64,000 bases of DNA from Cristatella mucedo (GCA_009760855.2 WPIO01000143.1:157001-221000), one strand, 5' to 3'. Numbered from the stretch's first letter, positions 38,360 to 50,206 are shown. Notes: generated by a model from the sequence alone, not told the origin. Translations and numbers: made by a program.

Positions 38360-38658
38360 CGCACACACGCACACACACGCACACACACGCACACACGCGC
38401 GAGCACACACATATTCGGCTAAATATCGAGTTACCACAAACTGTTCAAGGAATAACGCTAAACACTTAGGGTTAAACCAACATGCATGGATTTCTGACGA
38501 CAATACACGTTATAAACCCTCAGTAATCAACTGGGTATCTGCCATGAACCAATCACGGGGGTGATTACGTCTTAAGAGTGCATCTCAACGAGTTAAGCTT
38601 TCTCGGGGACCACAAATTGCTGAAACACAATTAATATGCAAAAGATGAAAGTGCATAC

Positions 38659-39000
38659 CATTAATCCAGAGGCGCACCAGAGTACTTTGCAAAGCCTGAG
38701 ACGTAGGATAGCCGTACACAATCGAACACATGTAGTCCAGTGCCAAAGAAGTTGAGGCAGTTAGCGGTACAATCAAGATTTGCAGGGGACTTGAACATCC
38801 TGTTGACTCCACCTCAGAAAATATGCCATTTTTAGTAAGTCCAATCAACTGAGAACAATAAATCTCTCCTGCAACAGTGCTCCCATTGAAAGCTTGAAAG
38901 CGTACTTGTGAAACGTTAGAAAAAGCAGAGAAATCACAGGTAAACGTCACGGGCTGCTTGTCATATGCTGGATTATTGCTCACTTCAAGGTTGATTGCAC
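38659..39000 (-). CDS. Ig exon, array copy 7
   Basis: 342 nt, phase 1-1, intact splice sites, Thr67. Its upstream intron shares a CpG-type variant with copy 1 (ACAAACACG at about 39140, where the other units have ACAAACATG), a patchy pattern suggesting exchange between units or repeated mutation at a CpG. Confidence 0.8.
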
Positions 39001-39449
39001 CTACAGATGGAAATCAAGGCACAAGATAGTATGCAACATGCAGCAGTGTAAGCACAGCTTAGTAATGTGTAGACCAGTAGCAGTTGAGATACAGCACGAC
39101 CAATAAGTAGATATATTTGCAACATCATGCATCAGCACCGACAAACACGTAAGATCAGAGCACCGAGAATGGACCGGATGCTTCACGACTGCTACAGGTC
39201 AGTAGCTTGCCTGTGGATAGAGCATGCTGGTCCGGCATGCACGGGGAACAGCCCACAGGGGCTGCTTTCAGGCCACTTAGTAGCCTAGGTGGTTGGCTCA
39301 CACTGGCACTAGTTGGTAATTGTTAAGGTAATTGCCAAACGATCGATTAAACACCAACTTGAGCCCTTCAGCATTGCATAATGGCACGCTGGTGGGTGAG
39401 TGGGGGAGGCTGAAGCCATGCAAACACTAGCAAAACACCAGCCTCTATC

Positions 39450-40260
39450 ATCAGCACTTGATAAAGCGCCCTCAGAGAACTTAATCTCTCTCTAGGCGCC
39501 TTACATTTGCTGCAAAGTGAAATGCGATTGAATGGTGAGTAAAATCATGCTTGATAAACAAACAAAATGAATAATATGGTTAGGGGTGACATGCACAGGG
39601 TCAGCATGCAAATGTGGTTAGTGGCAGCATGCACAGTGTCAGCACGCATAAGCACATTAAGGACGAATCACAGGGACCCACTAAATGCTGTCCTAAATAG
39701 GTGCGTTTTTAAGTTCTTTTCAAATGTGGTCAGGTCAGGGGATGTTCTGACGCAGGTCGGGAGGCAGTTCCAGGCTTTGGGAGCATACGAACTAAATGCA
39801 CGATCTCCAAAGGATTTAAGGTTTGTACGAGGTATTTGTTGACTGTTGGATTCCGAAAAGCGGGTGGTACGATGCTTGGCCTGATGGGGTAGTATATCTG
39901 AGAGATAGGCTGGAGCCATAGAATGAAGGGACCTAAAAGTAAGCGACAAAACCTTGAAGTCAATCCGCTGCTTGACTGGTAGCCAGTGCAGGTCGGTAAG
40001 AAGTGGAGTAACGTGGCAACTTGGACGCTCACGGCAGACAAGCCTAGCTGCAGAGTTTTGCACCAGCTGCAATCGCCTGATCGCACATGCTGGTAGGCCA
40101 GTAAGCAGTGAGTTGCAGAAGTTGAGACGGGATGTCACGAATGCATGGACCAACTTGGACGTGGTATCCTTATCTAAACAAGCGCGAATTTTACCAATGT
40201 TATGAAGCTGAAAATAGGCACATTTGACTGTGGAGCTGATATGGTCGTCTAACGAGAGTG
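39450..40260 (-). mobile_element. LINE-B remnant in array unit 8
   Basis: Identical in structure to unit 2. The LINE-C part that follows has one extra T (GGATTTTTTAAT near 40342), private to this unit. Confidence 0.85.
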
Positions 40261-40827
40261 ATAAATGAAGTGACAGTATACATAATCACATACAAGAATA
40301 TTCACAAGTACCCAACAGATGCTGATAAGATAAGAATAGCTGGATTTTTTAATTTCTTTTTAATGCCGTCATATAAGGGGATGTCGGGACATCAGTTGGG
40401 AGTGACATCTAGGCTTTGGAACCGTACAAGCAAAAGGAAGGATCTCCACAGGATTTGAGCTTGGTAAGAGGCCCATCTAAACGATTCGAGTCAGAAGAGC
40501 AGTGGTAGGATGCCTGAATGCTGTGAGAAGCAATTTAAATAGATTAAGGCAAGAAAATGAAGTGACTGAAAAGTAAGAAACAAAACTTTAAAGGCGATAT
40601 GTTACTTGATGGCAAACCAGGGCAGGTCAATGAGAACTAGTGTACAGTTGCAACTGCGTTAGTGTTCCCGACAGACCAGTGCTAACTGTAGAGCTTTGAA
40701 CTTCATTTAAACTGATGAATAACAACCAACGTTGCTGACGAAAAAGGCGCACCAAGAATGGTGGGCTTCAGAAAGCACTTCCGCATGACAGCCGCCCATT
40801 CCTTATGGTGCTGCTGTCGGAGATACA

Positions 40828-40889
<62 letters not shown>

Positions 40890-41180
40890 CGCACACACAC
40901 GCACACACACGCACACACGCGCGAGCACACACATATTCGGCTAAATATCGAGTTACCACAAACTGTTCAAGGAATAACGCTAAACACTTAGGGTTAAACC
41001 AACATGCATGGATTTCTGACGACAATACACGTTATAAACCCTCAGTAATCAACTGGGTATCTGCCATGAACCAATCACGGGGGTGATTACGTCTTAAGAG
41101 TGCATCTCAACGAGTTAAGCTTTCTCGGGGACCACAAATTGCTGAAACACAATTAATATGCAAAAGATGAAAGTGCATAC

Positions 41181-41522
41181 CATTAATCCAGAGGCGCACC
41201 AGAGTACTTTGCAAAGCCTGAGACGTAGGATAGCCGTACACAATCGAACACATGTAGTCCAGTGCCAAAGAAGTTGAGGCAGTTAGCGGTACAATCAAGA
41301 TTTGCAGGGGACTTGAACATCCTGTTGACTCCACCTCAGAAAATATGCCATTTTTAGTAAGTCCAATCAACTGAGAACAATAAATCTCTCCTGCAACAGT
41401 GCTCCCATTGAAAGCTTGAAAGCGTACTTGTGAAACGTTAGAAAAAGCAGAGAAATCACAGGTAAACGTCACGGGCTGCTTGTCATATGCTGGATTATTG
41501 CTCACTTCAAGGTTGATTGCAC
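41181..41522 (-). CDS. Ig exon, array copy 8 (first Ig exon after the signal peptide)
   Basis: 342 nt, phase 1-1, acceptor ATCTGTAG|GT, donor G|GTATGC, Thr67. Joining to exon 1 completes a Gly codon (G|GT), giving ...ATAN-G-AINLEV, so the Ig domain starts right after the predicted signal peptide. The intron to exon 1 is about 695 bp. The polypyrimidine tract upstream of the acceptor (TTGTGCCTTGATTTCC) is shared by all copies. Confidence 0.85.
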
Positions 41523-42217
41523 CTACAGATGGAAATCAAGGCACAAGATAGTATGCAACATGCAGCAGTGTAAGCACAGCTTAGTAATGTGTAGACCAGT
41601 AGCAGTTGAGATACAGCACGACCAATAAGTAGATATATTTGCAACATCATGCATCAGCACCGACAAACATGTAAGATCAGAGCACCGAGAATGGACCGGA
41701 TGCTTCACGACTGCTACAGGTCAGTAGCTTGCCTGTGGATAGAGCATGCTGGTCCGGCATGCACGGGGAACAGCCCACAGGGGCTGCTTTCAGGCCACTT
41801 AGTAGCCTAGGTGGTTGGCTCACACTGGCACTAGTTGGTAATTGTTAAGGTAATTGCCAAACGATCGATTAAACACCAACTTGAGCCCTTCAGCATTGCA
41901 TAATGGCACGCTGGTGGGTGAGTGGGGGAGGCTGAAGCCATGCAAACACTAGCAAAACACCAGCCTCTATCTATCACTCGCTTTCTCTTATAACGAGCTT
42001 GCGCCAGTTATCGACGGCCACCAGACAGCGAGAACCGTCGCCCGGAGGATTCGGAGGACGCCGGCCCGATTACGGTCGTATAGCACCTAGGTAAGCGGCA
42101 AGTTACGCCAATTAGCCTGCATTAGCCCACGGTGCAACTACAAAGATTAAGACAGACGACCTAGGCTGATTAAATGTGGCAGGCACATTTCAATATGTAA
42201 AAACAACGATCTCTTAC

Positions 42218-42281
42218 CGTTTGCAGTAGCAAGATGCAGATAAATAAACGCTATGAGGAGACTATGACAAACTGGAGGCAT
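42218..42281 (-). CDS. Exon 1: signal peptide of the Ig-superfamily receptor
   Basis: Starts at ATG (42281-42279) and encodes 21 residues beginning MPPVCHSLLIAF and ending LHLATAN, a textbook secretory signal: short polar start, hydrophobic core, small residues before the cleavage site. The exon ends AACG|GTAAGAG, a strong donor in phase 1, exactly the phase needed to join the Ig exons. An in-frame stop (TAG) lies 15 bases upstream of it in the intron, on the other side of the donor only; upstream of the ATG I see no competing in-frame ATG nearby. It was too short to appear as an ordinary ORF. Position, phase and strand all fit the gene model. Confidence 0.75.
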
Positions 42282-42400
42282 CGAGAGAGCGAAACCACGA
42301 AGTCTCGAAAAGCATGCGAACTTCCTTTTCCGGTTTCTATTTAGGAAGTCGCGATAGGAGCATAGATATACTTCCTGGGGCTAAGTGTATTTGTTTACTT
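42282..42400 (-). promoter_or_regulatory. Possible promoter region of the Ig receptor gene
   Basis: The 120 bp upstream of the signal-peptide ATG contain several ETS-type GGAA cores: AACCGGAAAAGGAAGT on the minus strand (42320-42335), CAGGAAGT on the minus strand (about 42370-42377) and AGGAAGT on the plus strand (about 42343-42349). A TATA-like CTAAATAG lies nearby. No start site can be read from sequence alone, so this is an inference from motif clustering. Confidence 0.25.
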
Positions 42401-43490
42401 GCGCCTGAGGAATCTTCTCAAACGGTAGCTCAGCTATGCCCACATTGGGAAGTGGGAAGTTGCCCCAACACAAATGCGAAGTGAGAGAATAGTTCTGACA
42501 CTGTTACATCTGAACCGTGATATGCAATGATTCTAGAGTGTATTAAATAGGTTTCCTAAAAGCGCGACCCCGTAAGTTTATTTTTGTCGCAATTATGCTA
42601 GCACAAAAAGATCGGCTTCGCGATAGCCGGACAACGAATGCAAATATCTTAAAATCCACCTCAGACGTCTGTATTTGAATAAAAGATGTTAGATTGTGTG
42701 GTAATGTATTTAAAATCACTAATCGGCATAGCCCAATTGCAAGACTAACAGCCACCGGGGCGTGGTGCTGCCTATTTCAGCCCAGTGCACTGTGCGCAAT
42801 AAAACACGTTGGTTTAACGTAGAAATGCATATTATTTGCACAGAAATGAATAATAATTATTAATATGTACTAAAAGAACTCGCAATTATGGCAAAATAAA
42901 GCTGTGCTCTTTTTGTGAACCGAAACCGCATGCTGCGAACAGCGACTTCCGTCCGACCTTTGGCTTGTTTTGGGCTCCGTTTTCGAGGTAGGCAGCCGTC
43001 GCGCATACTTGTTTATGTGCACGTTTTTGTAAGTTGAGGCTTTTCCTTAGGCTATGCATCCTCTTGTTTGTAGGTTTGAGCGTGCAGTGTGAGCACCGTC
43101 GTGCGTGAGTATTTGTCTATGCACTTCAGCTGCACTGGTACAGTGTATCCTAAGTTAGTCTCAAGAGCAACTCTATATCTTATGGTTTAGGGTGTTAGTG
43201 CATGTGAAGTCGGGCTTGCCCGACCAGCGTGTCTTCACCAGATCTTTCCCAGGGGAGCATGAGCTGGTTCTGTTCGGCACTCCATAAGCTGGGAATCAAC
43301 CAGCTCACTTTTCATGCCTGACGTTGAGCTGCACTGAAACCGTGTCAGCTTTAGTGCATGATCTTCGATATATATATATGAAACTTTGTCTGCTTTAGTT
43401 TAGTTTTCTTCGACGGTCTCATGCTTTAACTAGCAGTTATAGGTAACAGTCAGCAAACATGCAGTAAACATGAGGTTTTTACCTATGTGC
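42401..43490. other. Unassigned 5' flank of the Ig gene
   Basis: No exon recognised. On the plus strand a donor-like TTTTCGAG|GTAGGC near 42985-42988 follows a GC-richer stretch (42900-42990), which could mark a divergent transcript, but no open frame supports it. A TATATATA run lies at about 43370. Confidence 0.35.
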
Positions 43491-43496
43491 CGAAGA

Positions 43497-45105
43497 CGTT
43501 GGTTTTATATCACACCACAACATCAAAGACACTGGAGCGGGTCGTCGCAGACCAGCTAAACTCATATGTCGAAACATCACATCTTGCTAGTAAGTTCCAG
43601 TCTGGCTTTAGAGCTAATCACTCCACAGAGTCAGCATCGCTTAGGGTATACAACGACCTACTTAGAAAGGCAGACATGGGTAGAGTGTCTCTGCTTGTTT
43701 TACTCGATCTTTCGGCAGCTTTTGATACCATCGATCACAAAGTTCTTCTAGAGTGCCTCTAATCTCGCCTGGGCATCACTGGCACTGCTCTGCAGTGGTT
43801 CAGGTCCTATCTCAGTGGGAGACTCCAGAGTATTGACGTGAATGGACAAAGATCATCTGAAGTACCTCTGAAATATGGAGTACCTCATGGCTCCGTGCTA
43901 GGTCCGGTTCTTTTCACGGTTTATACTCTCCCTCTTGCTGATGTGATTGTCAAGCGCAATCTAGGCTTTCACTTCTATGCGGATGACACTAAGTTGTACC
44001 TTTGCTTTGATCCCTCCCAGCCTTCGAGCACCTCAAATTCTCTAAACTCACTTGCTGCATGTATTGATGACATCTTCACATTACATCCGCACATGGATGG
44101 CAGCAAATTTTCTAAAACTAAATGGTGATAAAACTTGCTAGTTATGAGCAAACCCAGTGTGATTCACAAATTGGAGAGGCTGAAGCTCAAAATCGGCTCT
44201 GCCAGCATATCTCCAGTTGAATCAGCTCGAAATCTAGGTGTCATATTCCAAAGCGACCTCTTGATAGACAACCATATCAGCTCCTCAGTCAAATCTGCCT
44301 ATTTTCAGCTTCATGACATGGCTAAAAAAAAAAATTTTCTCATTGCTAAAATTTGGGCTTGTTTAGATAAGGATACCACATCTAAGTTTGTCCATGCATT
44401 CGTGACATTCCGCCTCGACTTCTGCAACTCACTGCTCGCTGGCCTACCGGCATGTGCGATCAGGCGATTGCAGCTGGTGCAAAACTCCGCAGTTAGGCTT
44501 GTCTGTCGTGAGCGTCGCAGTTGCCACATTACTCCACTTCTCGCCGACCTACACTGGCTACCAGTCAAGCAACGGATTGACTTCAAGGTTTTATCGTTCA
44601 CTTTTAGGTCACTTCATTCTTTGGCTCAAGCCTATCTCTCAGATATACTCCCCCATCAGGCAAAGCATCGTACCACCCACTTTTCGGAATCCAACAGTCT
44701 ACAAATACCCCGTACAAATCTCAAATCCTTCGGAGACCGTGCATTAAGTTCGTATGCTCCCAAAGCCTGGAACTCCGTCCCGACCTGCGTCAGAACATCC
44801 CCTGACCTGACCAAATTTAAGAAGAAATTAAAAACCTATTTAGGACAGCATTTAGTGGGTCCCTGTGATTCGTCCTTCATGTGCTTATGCATGCTGATAC
44901 TGTTTATGCTGCCACTAACCACATTTGCATGCTGACCCTGTGCATGTGACCCCTAATCATGTTATTCATTTTGGTTGGTTTATCAAGCATGATTTTACTC
45001 ACCATTCAATTGCATGTCCCTTTGCAGCAAATGTATAGCGCCTAGAGAGAGAATAAGTTCTCTGAGGGTGCTTTATCAAGTGCATTATTATTATCATTAT
45101 TATAC
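43497..45105 (+). mobile_element. LINE-B, longest copy, nearly intact reverse transcriptase
   Basis: 5'-truncated in the RT domain. Motifs in order: SKTLERVVADQL, FQSGFRANHSTESASL, LLDLSAAFDTIDH, KYGVPHGSVLGPVLF (His where Gln is usual), FHFYADDTKLYL, then the thumb and C-terminal region. The 3' UTR ends with the hairpin (GAGAGAATAAGTTCTCT), GGGTGCTTTATCAAGTGC and an ATT tail. It has no endonuclease domain. It lies outside the Ig gene, in its 5' flank, in opposite orientation. Confidence 0.9.
43500..44935 (+). pseudogene. LINE-B reverse transcriptase ORF with one stop and a short out-of-frame patch
   Basis: The frame is the same from 43487 to 44935 except for a TAA at 43760-43762 (CTC TAA TCT) and two stops at about 44126-44131. 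The latter come from a pair of indels (near 44090 and 44122) that shift the frame for about 30 bases and then restore it. The catalytic Asp residues (AAFDT and YADD) are intact. Near the end (about 44840) the frame departs from the usual FRTAFSGSL terminus. It is a decayed but fairly young copy. Confidence 0.85.
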
Positions 45106-45198
45106 ACAATGATCATATGAAGAATGAGCTAGATTGGGATTGACTCATTTCAACTTCGGTACTGACTAACTACCACGTCGTCACTCAATGTCTGTCGT

Positions 45199-45300
45199 AA
45201 TAATAATAATTATATTGATAATTTATTTGATATTGCCCTCAGAGAACCTAATCTCGTCCAGCGACCTTTACTTATGTAGATAGGGTAGCATGGTTGCATG
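45199..45300 (-). mobile_element. LINE-B-like 3' tail fragment
   Basis: AATAATAATAATTATATTG followed by GCCCTCAGAGAACCTAATCT, the minus-strand form of the LINE-B tail and hairpin with mutations. The following 45300-45790 shows repeated GGTTAGTGGTAAT words and a C-rich stretch but no clear gene. Confidence 0.5.
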
Positions 45301-45794
45301 GTTAGTGGTAATATGCAAAGTATCAACATGCTTCGCGAGGTTAGTGGTGAATGCTAATTTGGTTAGTGGTAATCAGGACAGTGTTAGCACTCACAGTATT
45401 GAGGGCGTGGCCGCGCCGAAAATCGCCGGCCGACGAGCATGCTGCCTACCATCTAACGAAGCTCTGCAGTCGGGCAATGTTGGCATACTAAGCCCACTAT
45501 AATTGCGACTGGTCAGCTGGATCGTGTGACATTGCTAGCCCTGACGCGACCTACTTTCTGCTTGTCTGCCGCGGGCCTGTGTGGACGCTATCCAATCTCT
45601 CTCCTCCCCCTGGCTCTTGTTCTCATCTCTCCTCGAGCTCTGGAATTGCTGACGCGACGGCTGCTGCAGCTACATCCTTGTGTGTACACTTGCTCACTGT
45701 TGTCTGCGTACGATACAATACAGCCGTCATCGTCACCACCACCGCCTGCCTGTGGGTGTTTCGCTCTTGCGCCGCCATCGTCGCGAACACGAGC

Positions 45795-45990
45795 CCCTAC
45801 AGTATAAGCCAGACAATCCAATCGATCTCAGATGCCTACATCTGGAAGTAGGTTACATAGCCTAATCCCCAATCGCGACCCAATTTGCTTACCAGTTTAA
45901 AATTTGACCCAATCGAAATCAGTGCTTTAAAATTTTGTGAAGTTTGAGGTAATGTTGTGGTCATCTAGCGGCACACCTCAGCTCGCCGAG
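45795..45990. repeat. Direct repeat, left copy (partner 46690-46865)
   Basis: Both copies contain the order ACAGTATWAGC, AGGCAATCC or GACAATCCAATCGATC, GATGCCTACAT or GGTGCCTACATT, CCCCAATCGC, and GGTRATGTYGTGGT. They flank the left LTR of the gypsy element. I do not know the family; it may be a repeat into which the element inserted, or part of a local duplication. Confidence 0.5.
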
Positions 45991-46082
45991 ACCTCCAGCT
46001 CCGGGAGGGAGTGAAGAACTACGTACTAAAGGGAGCTCAGAATATACAAGCCACTACTTCGAGCGTGCTTATCTACAACTGC

Positions 46083-46376
46083 TGTATTACTGTAACTCCG
46101 GCGTCGGCAGTCCTAGTGGAGTCTCACGGTGACACAAGCTGAGACTTAGCGGTTAACGAGATTCTCAGTTTATTCTCTCACGCATGCATCTATGCTAGCT
46201 GGGTGACTCACAGCAGATGGGGTAATCGAGCTGCGGCTGGCAACATTCCCTACACCAAAGGCCGGATCCTTCGCTGAGTCAACTGCCCAATCGCCTGCTG
46301 CAGGTGGGGTATACACGAGTGGCCGCCGGTCACTTCGCTAATTGAAGAAGCAGAAGCAGCAGGCTTACGCGACTCA
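46083..46376 (-). repeat. 3' LTR of the gypsy element
   Basis: Similar along its length to 50207-50480: TGTATTACTGTAACTCC (against TGTTACGTTACTGTGTCTCC), AGTGGAGTCTCACGG, GTTAACGAGA, CTGGG..GACTCACAGCAGAT, CTGCTGCAGGTGGGG and GTGGCCG. Ends are approximate. Confidence 0.65.
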
Positions 46377-47225
46377 GCCACGCTCGGGCAGTGGGTCCTC
46401 GTGGTCTTGTGGCGTGCTGAGCAACCCGAGACCGCCAGATCCCAAATCTCCGCCGACAAGTTCCACATATCCTATGGCTCTGATTAAGCAGTCATTGCCG
46501 ATCTGGGTTCAAGCTCAAAAGTCAAGCTTCGTCCTAGATGATGCCTATTATTACATTGCAGCCGCCCTAGGCCACCAAGCCTCGTCTGGGTTCTCTCACT
46601 TCACAAAGATTCACATCCACGCCCAGAAAATATGTTATGGCTAGTGGTAATAATGAGGACAATGTCAGCATTCATAAGCATTTACAGTATTAGCTAGGCA
46701 ATCCATCGATCGCAGGTGCCTACATTTAGAAGGTCTCATAGCGTGTTCCCCAATCGCCAATCAATTTTTCTAGCAGTTTAGGTCTGACCTAGACGAAATA
46801 AATTCTTTCAAATGTTAAGAAGTTGGGGGTGATGTCGTGGTTACCAGCATAGCAGTGTCTGATTTTTGACGGCTGACCTCTTCCAGGCCTTGCTTATCGT
46901 TACCGGAGTTCGAATGTGCCGTAAAATTGACTTCTTTTTGTGTCTACTAAGGGTGTGAGCAAGTCCCAAGCCAGGGGTTGGCAAACTTTTCAGACTAATA
47001 TGCCATTTCAGAAGGTCAAGAAGGCACACTAGCCCAGAAGAATCCACGCCCAGTCTGCCGGCCTGGCGGAGTGGGCGTGGGGAAACCAGCAAACAAACAG
47101 TCGCAAGCTGCGCATCTAACAAGAATTCGGCGAGAATTTGAATGCAGAATTCGGTGAGCTTTTCAGTAAGCCACTGAAGAGACGCTGGAGGCGTGGTGCC
47201 TGCGAAATGTCCACTCTCTGCAAGG

Positions 47226-47562
47226 TTATCGAGGCTCTACCGCTGGCGGCCAAACGTCAGCTCGAAGGTGCCATAGCACGTAGCTTGATACCCAGCCGTA
47301 GGGTAAGCAAATAAAAGCACTGGAAGACGACTGTCCCACCGCCCGGCTGAGTGTAGACATGAGGTTCGCAGCATAGTAAGTAGTGTTCGGTTGGCCCCTC
47401 TCCACCATGGTCGGTGCTCTCCGGATGGAGAGGCGTCGTCCGTGCCTTGAGCATGCCGAAAGCATTGTGGAGGGTGCATACTAATTCAGCCTCGAACTTG
47501 CTGCCCTGGTCAGTGTGAAGAAAACGAGGCGTACCGAAACGAACAAAGATGTTTAATAGCAT
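47226..47562 (-). pseudogene. Integrase catalytic-core remnant (Ty3/gypsy pol)
   Basis: The minus strand reads FVRFGTPRFLHTDQGSKFEA, the integrase core segment holding the second catalytic Asp, then RTTPLHPES with the region of the catalytic Glu disturbed. A frameshift near 47410-47430 moves the rest to another frame (GRWDSRLPVLLFAYPTA and GTFELTFGRQR), which matches the end of the core (FAYNT, PFEL.YGR in the family). It cannot make active enzyme. It would insert element cDNA into chromosomes. Confidence 0.75.
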
Positions 47563-47583
47563 TAACAGACCAACCGGCTGACG

Positions 47584-47700
47584 GCATCCCAGTTGGCTCG
47601 TTCAGGTAGCGACAGAAGACTTTGGAGAAGCCACTCATCCCAGTTGGCTCGTTCAGGTAGCGACAGAAGACTTATGAGAAGTCACCGTATGAGGTTGGCT
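47584..47700. repeat. Short tandem duplication, unit about 53 bp
   Basis: CATCCCAGTTGGCTCGTTCA and GGTAGCGACAGAAGACTT occur twice in order, with a third diverged start (GTTGGCTCGTTCGGGCGATG). It lies just upstream of the integrase remnant on the minus strand. Confidence 0.8.
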
Positions 47701-48879
47701 CGTTCGGGCGATGCTCAGAGGCTTCATGTGCCACCGCACTAGGCTGTGCCAATGGCTTGATCGCTGCACTCCTCCCTCGTAGCCTGAGATCATGCCGTAA
47801 GGAGAAAATACTAACTCAGTGGTCAACCTGCGGTCTGCAGATGTGGTGTCCCATTTTGTGGTTGGGTTTGTTAGCTGGTGGGTGGTGGGTTAGTTCGCTG
47901 CTGAGCGAGGCTGGCGAAACGTCGGGTAAATGCGACTGGACCCCACCCCCCAGCGCCTCGATTCTGGGGCGTAGCTGGTCCACAGGTTGCATCTCGTCCT
48001 GAGCGGTTGATTCAATTGTAAAATTACCATGACGAGCACCGCAGACCTTCGAAACACTACCGGTACCCATTTGAAAATTGTGTGGCCTGCTTTCAGTCGG
48101 TCTGAGTGTAGCATAGTTGAATCTCGACGTAGCTGTGGGTGGTCGTCGTCCGGCCCTTGTCGGCGTCGGAGAAGTCAGACCGTGAACGCCTGGCTTCCTG
48201 CATTTGTCACCGTTGCACTGTTTTCGCCGGCAAAGACAAGATGGCGTCCGCGCTTGCCCTGATTTGGCGCTCTTGCCCTGATTTGGCACGCTTGCGGGCA
48301 AGCCTTCAGTAGGATGTGATCGTGGGGTAGGTGGTCACAAACCGTATGGACACCTCGCCACTGAGTGCATGCAATCCCGGTGCTTAGGAGCGAATCCACC
48401 CTGGTTTGCAGCTCAATGATTGCTCAGCGACCAGGAAAATTTAGATTATGCACCTTCGTCACTACGAATCGTAGCGGCTGCTCGCGTGGGCCGTGAGGTC
48501 TGACGTCAAGACATCTGCCGTAGTGGCGGCCTGAATTTCGCCTAGCACCGGCTGGGGGATGCTCTGGTGGCCGATTCGTAGCGGCCGAACGCTGGGCCAA
48601 GGTCACTCAGGCTTTCCGATTGGCTCCGAGACGGCGTAGGACATGAAGCTTTCCACTGATCCGGTATCAATATCGAAAGATTTTAAGGGATTTCAGTTGA
48701 ATCGACTACCTCAATAGCGGCCTGTTTTAAATGTGCTTTACTGAGGTGCCACGGACTTTTAGTGATAGTTTATCACCTGCGAGCCAGCCCTCGCTCAAAG
48801 CATACTGCTATAAATGGCCGCAAGCCGCGAAGGAACTTCAGGCAGCCTTTCGAAAACGGCAGTTCTGCTAACTATGTTC

Positions 48880-49055
48880 GAGGCACCCAAGGTAAAGCAC
48901 GAGCCCTCGGGGATCGAAACCCGCCCGTTTCTTCGTCATTAAGCCGCTGCGGGTCTCGAGCTCTGACTCGCCTGTAGTTGGCTGAGCTAGATAAAGCGTT
49001 TTTGTACACTTAGACCAAGCGAGGCTTAGTTGGCTGTGCCAGCCTGTCACTCATG
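48880..49055 (-). mobile_element. Possible tRNA-derived SINE (third type)
   Basis: On the minus strand, GGCTGGCACAGCCAACTAAGCC is followed (overlap omitted) by TAGCTCAGCCAACTACAGG, a box A-like start, and GGGTTTCGATCCCC, a box B with one extra T. The spacing is too long for a tRNA. The GGCTGGCACAGCCA block recurs on the plus strand at 51303-51350. Confidence 0.35.
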
Positions 49056-49394
49056 CTAGAGCTCATTCGGTCCGTGCAGTGTTGTTGACAGGATATTATT
49101 TGCCCCTCTCTCGGACTGCTCGTCACCGAGATAGTAGTTTTGAAAAAGTGTTTATTTTAGATTGTACCGTGCATAGAGACGTGTTGTGCATTGAGTCTCT
49201 TGGCGCCAGCATGTAGACGACGTCTGCATTTCAAATCTTCCCAAGCCTTTGTGTCACGATCTGCTAAGCCTCGAACTCTTCATTCCGAAGCGGAGTCAAC
49301 GATGTGAAGATCAGTGTTAATCCTTGACCAGCCTCCTTGAGCTGCAGTGTCACTACAACTACCGTGTACTTTTGCATATTTTTTGTCACTCAAT

Positions 49395-49553
49395 CTATTT
49401 TCAGAATACACGGGAAAAAATGCAAGTGATGCACATCGCAGACAGCGAAAACTTGAAGTGAGGAAAGAGGCAAGCAAGTCCAGCAAGGTACTAGAAGGTT
49501 TCTTGAAGAAGGCGATGCTGAAGAAGAGTGAAGACACAAAGAAGGAGTATTAA
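49395..49553 (+). other. Lysine-rich open frame after a splice-acceptor-like site
   Basis: CTATTTTCAG at 49396-49405 is followed by a frame of about 49 codons (KNASDAHRRQRKLEVRKEAS, then KVLEGFLKKAMLKK) ending in TAA. The composition is helix-like and basic. I do not recognise the family. It could be a last exon or part of a transposon-encoded protein; it lies inside the span of the gypsy element in the opposite orientation. Confidence 0.25.
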
Positions 49554-49559
49554 GTACTG

Positions 49560-50180
49560 CCCTAGCTCTAAGTGCAAATCGCATGCGCCAGAGCTCGGCC
49601 TGTAAGGTGGCCAGGCGGGCGGTAAGCTCGTCGACGACGTTCGACGCGTCGCTCCGGCTGGCTCTAGGGACGCTACGGTGGAGTGTGCCCGCCCTCGTTG
49701 CATAGCCATTAGAACCATGGCTCGCTTCAGAGCCGCCGCTGGCACTTTACAGGCCGGCGAAGCCTTAATGGTGGAGGCCACACAGTCCGGCAGTTCATTC
49801 GAAAAATGACGGTACAGGAGCGACTCTTACGGTGCCGCTTAAGTCTGGCATCGCTCGCCAGAGCAGGTGTTTCAAGTCGTACATAAAGTTCCGCACCGGC
49901 TCGCCGTCTTGCAGGACGCGGCCTTCAAAGTCACGGCGGTACTCACCACGGCCCTCCTCTGGCGAGAACGTATCCTCTAACGCTTCCGTGATTTATTTTA
50001 TCGTTCGCTTTCCTCTTTCCAGTTCCAGATTTGCAATGAGCGCCCCCCCCCCCGCTAGAAACGCTTGTTTACCTTGCTCGTAGCAGATGCCTCGTCCCAG
50101 CCGTTTGCCGACGCACAGGCACCAAAGTGTTCAATCCAGAGGTCGAGCGGCTTACGGCCGTCAAACACCGGCGGCATCAT
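49560..50180 (-). pseudogene. Gag remnant (retrotransposon capsid region)
   Basis: Starting near 50180, the minus strand reads MMPPVFDGRKPLDLWIEHFG and CASANGWDEAS, then, after stops and a frameshift near a run of C (50043-50054), ALEDTFSPEEGRGEYRRDF and NFMYDLKHLLWRAMPDLSG, the typical gypsy-type Gag core. It then decays toward 49560. Gag would form the particle that packages element RNA. At least three disruptions are visible. Confidence 0.7.
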
Positions 50181-50186
50181 TGCCGA

Positions 50187-50204
50187 AACCATTCTCTGCT
50201 ACCA
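50187..50204 (-). other. Primer binding site, tRNA-iMet type
   Basis: The plus strand reads AACCATTCTCTGCTACCA, which is the 3' end of a metazoan initiator tRNA-Met with one mismatch (AACCATCCTCTGCTACCA). It sits two bases inside the LTR that ends at 50207. This fixes the element on the minus strand and the right-hand LTR as the 5' one. Confidence 0.75.
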
Positions 50205-50206
50205 AT

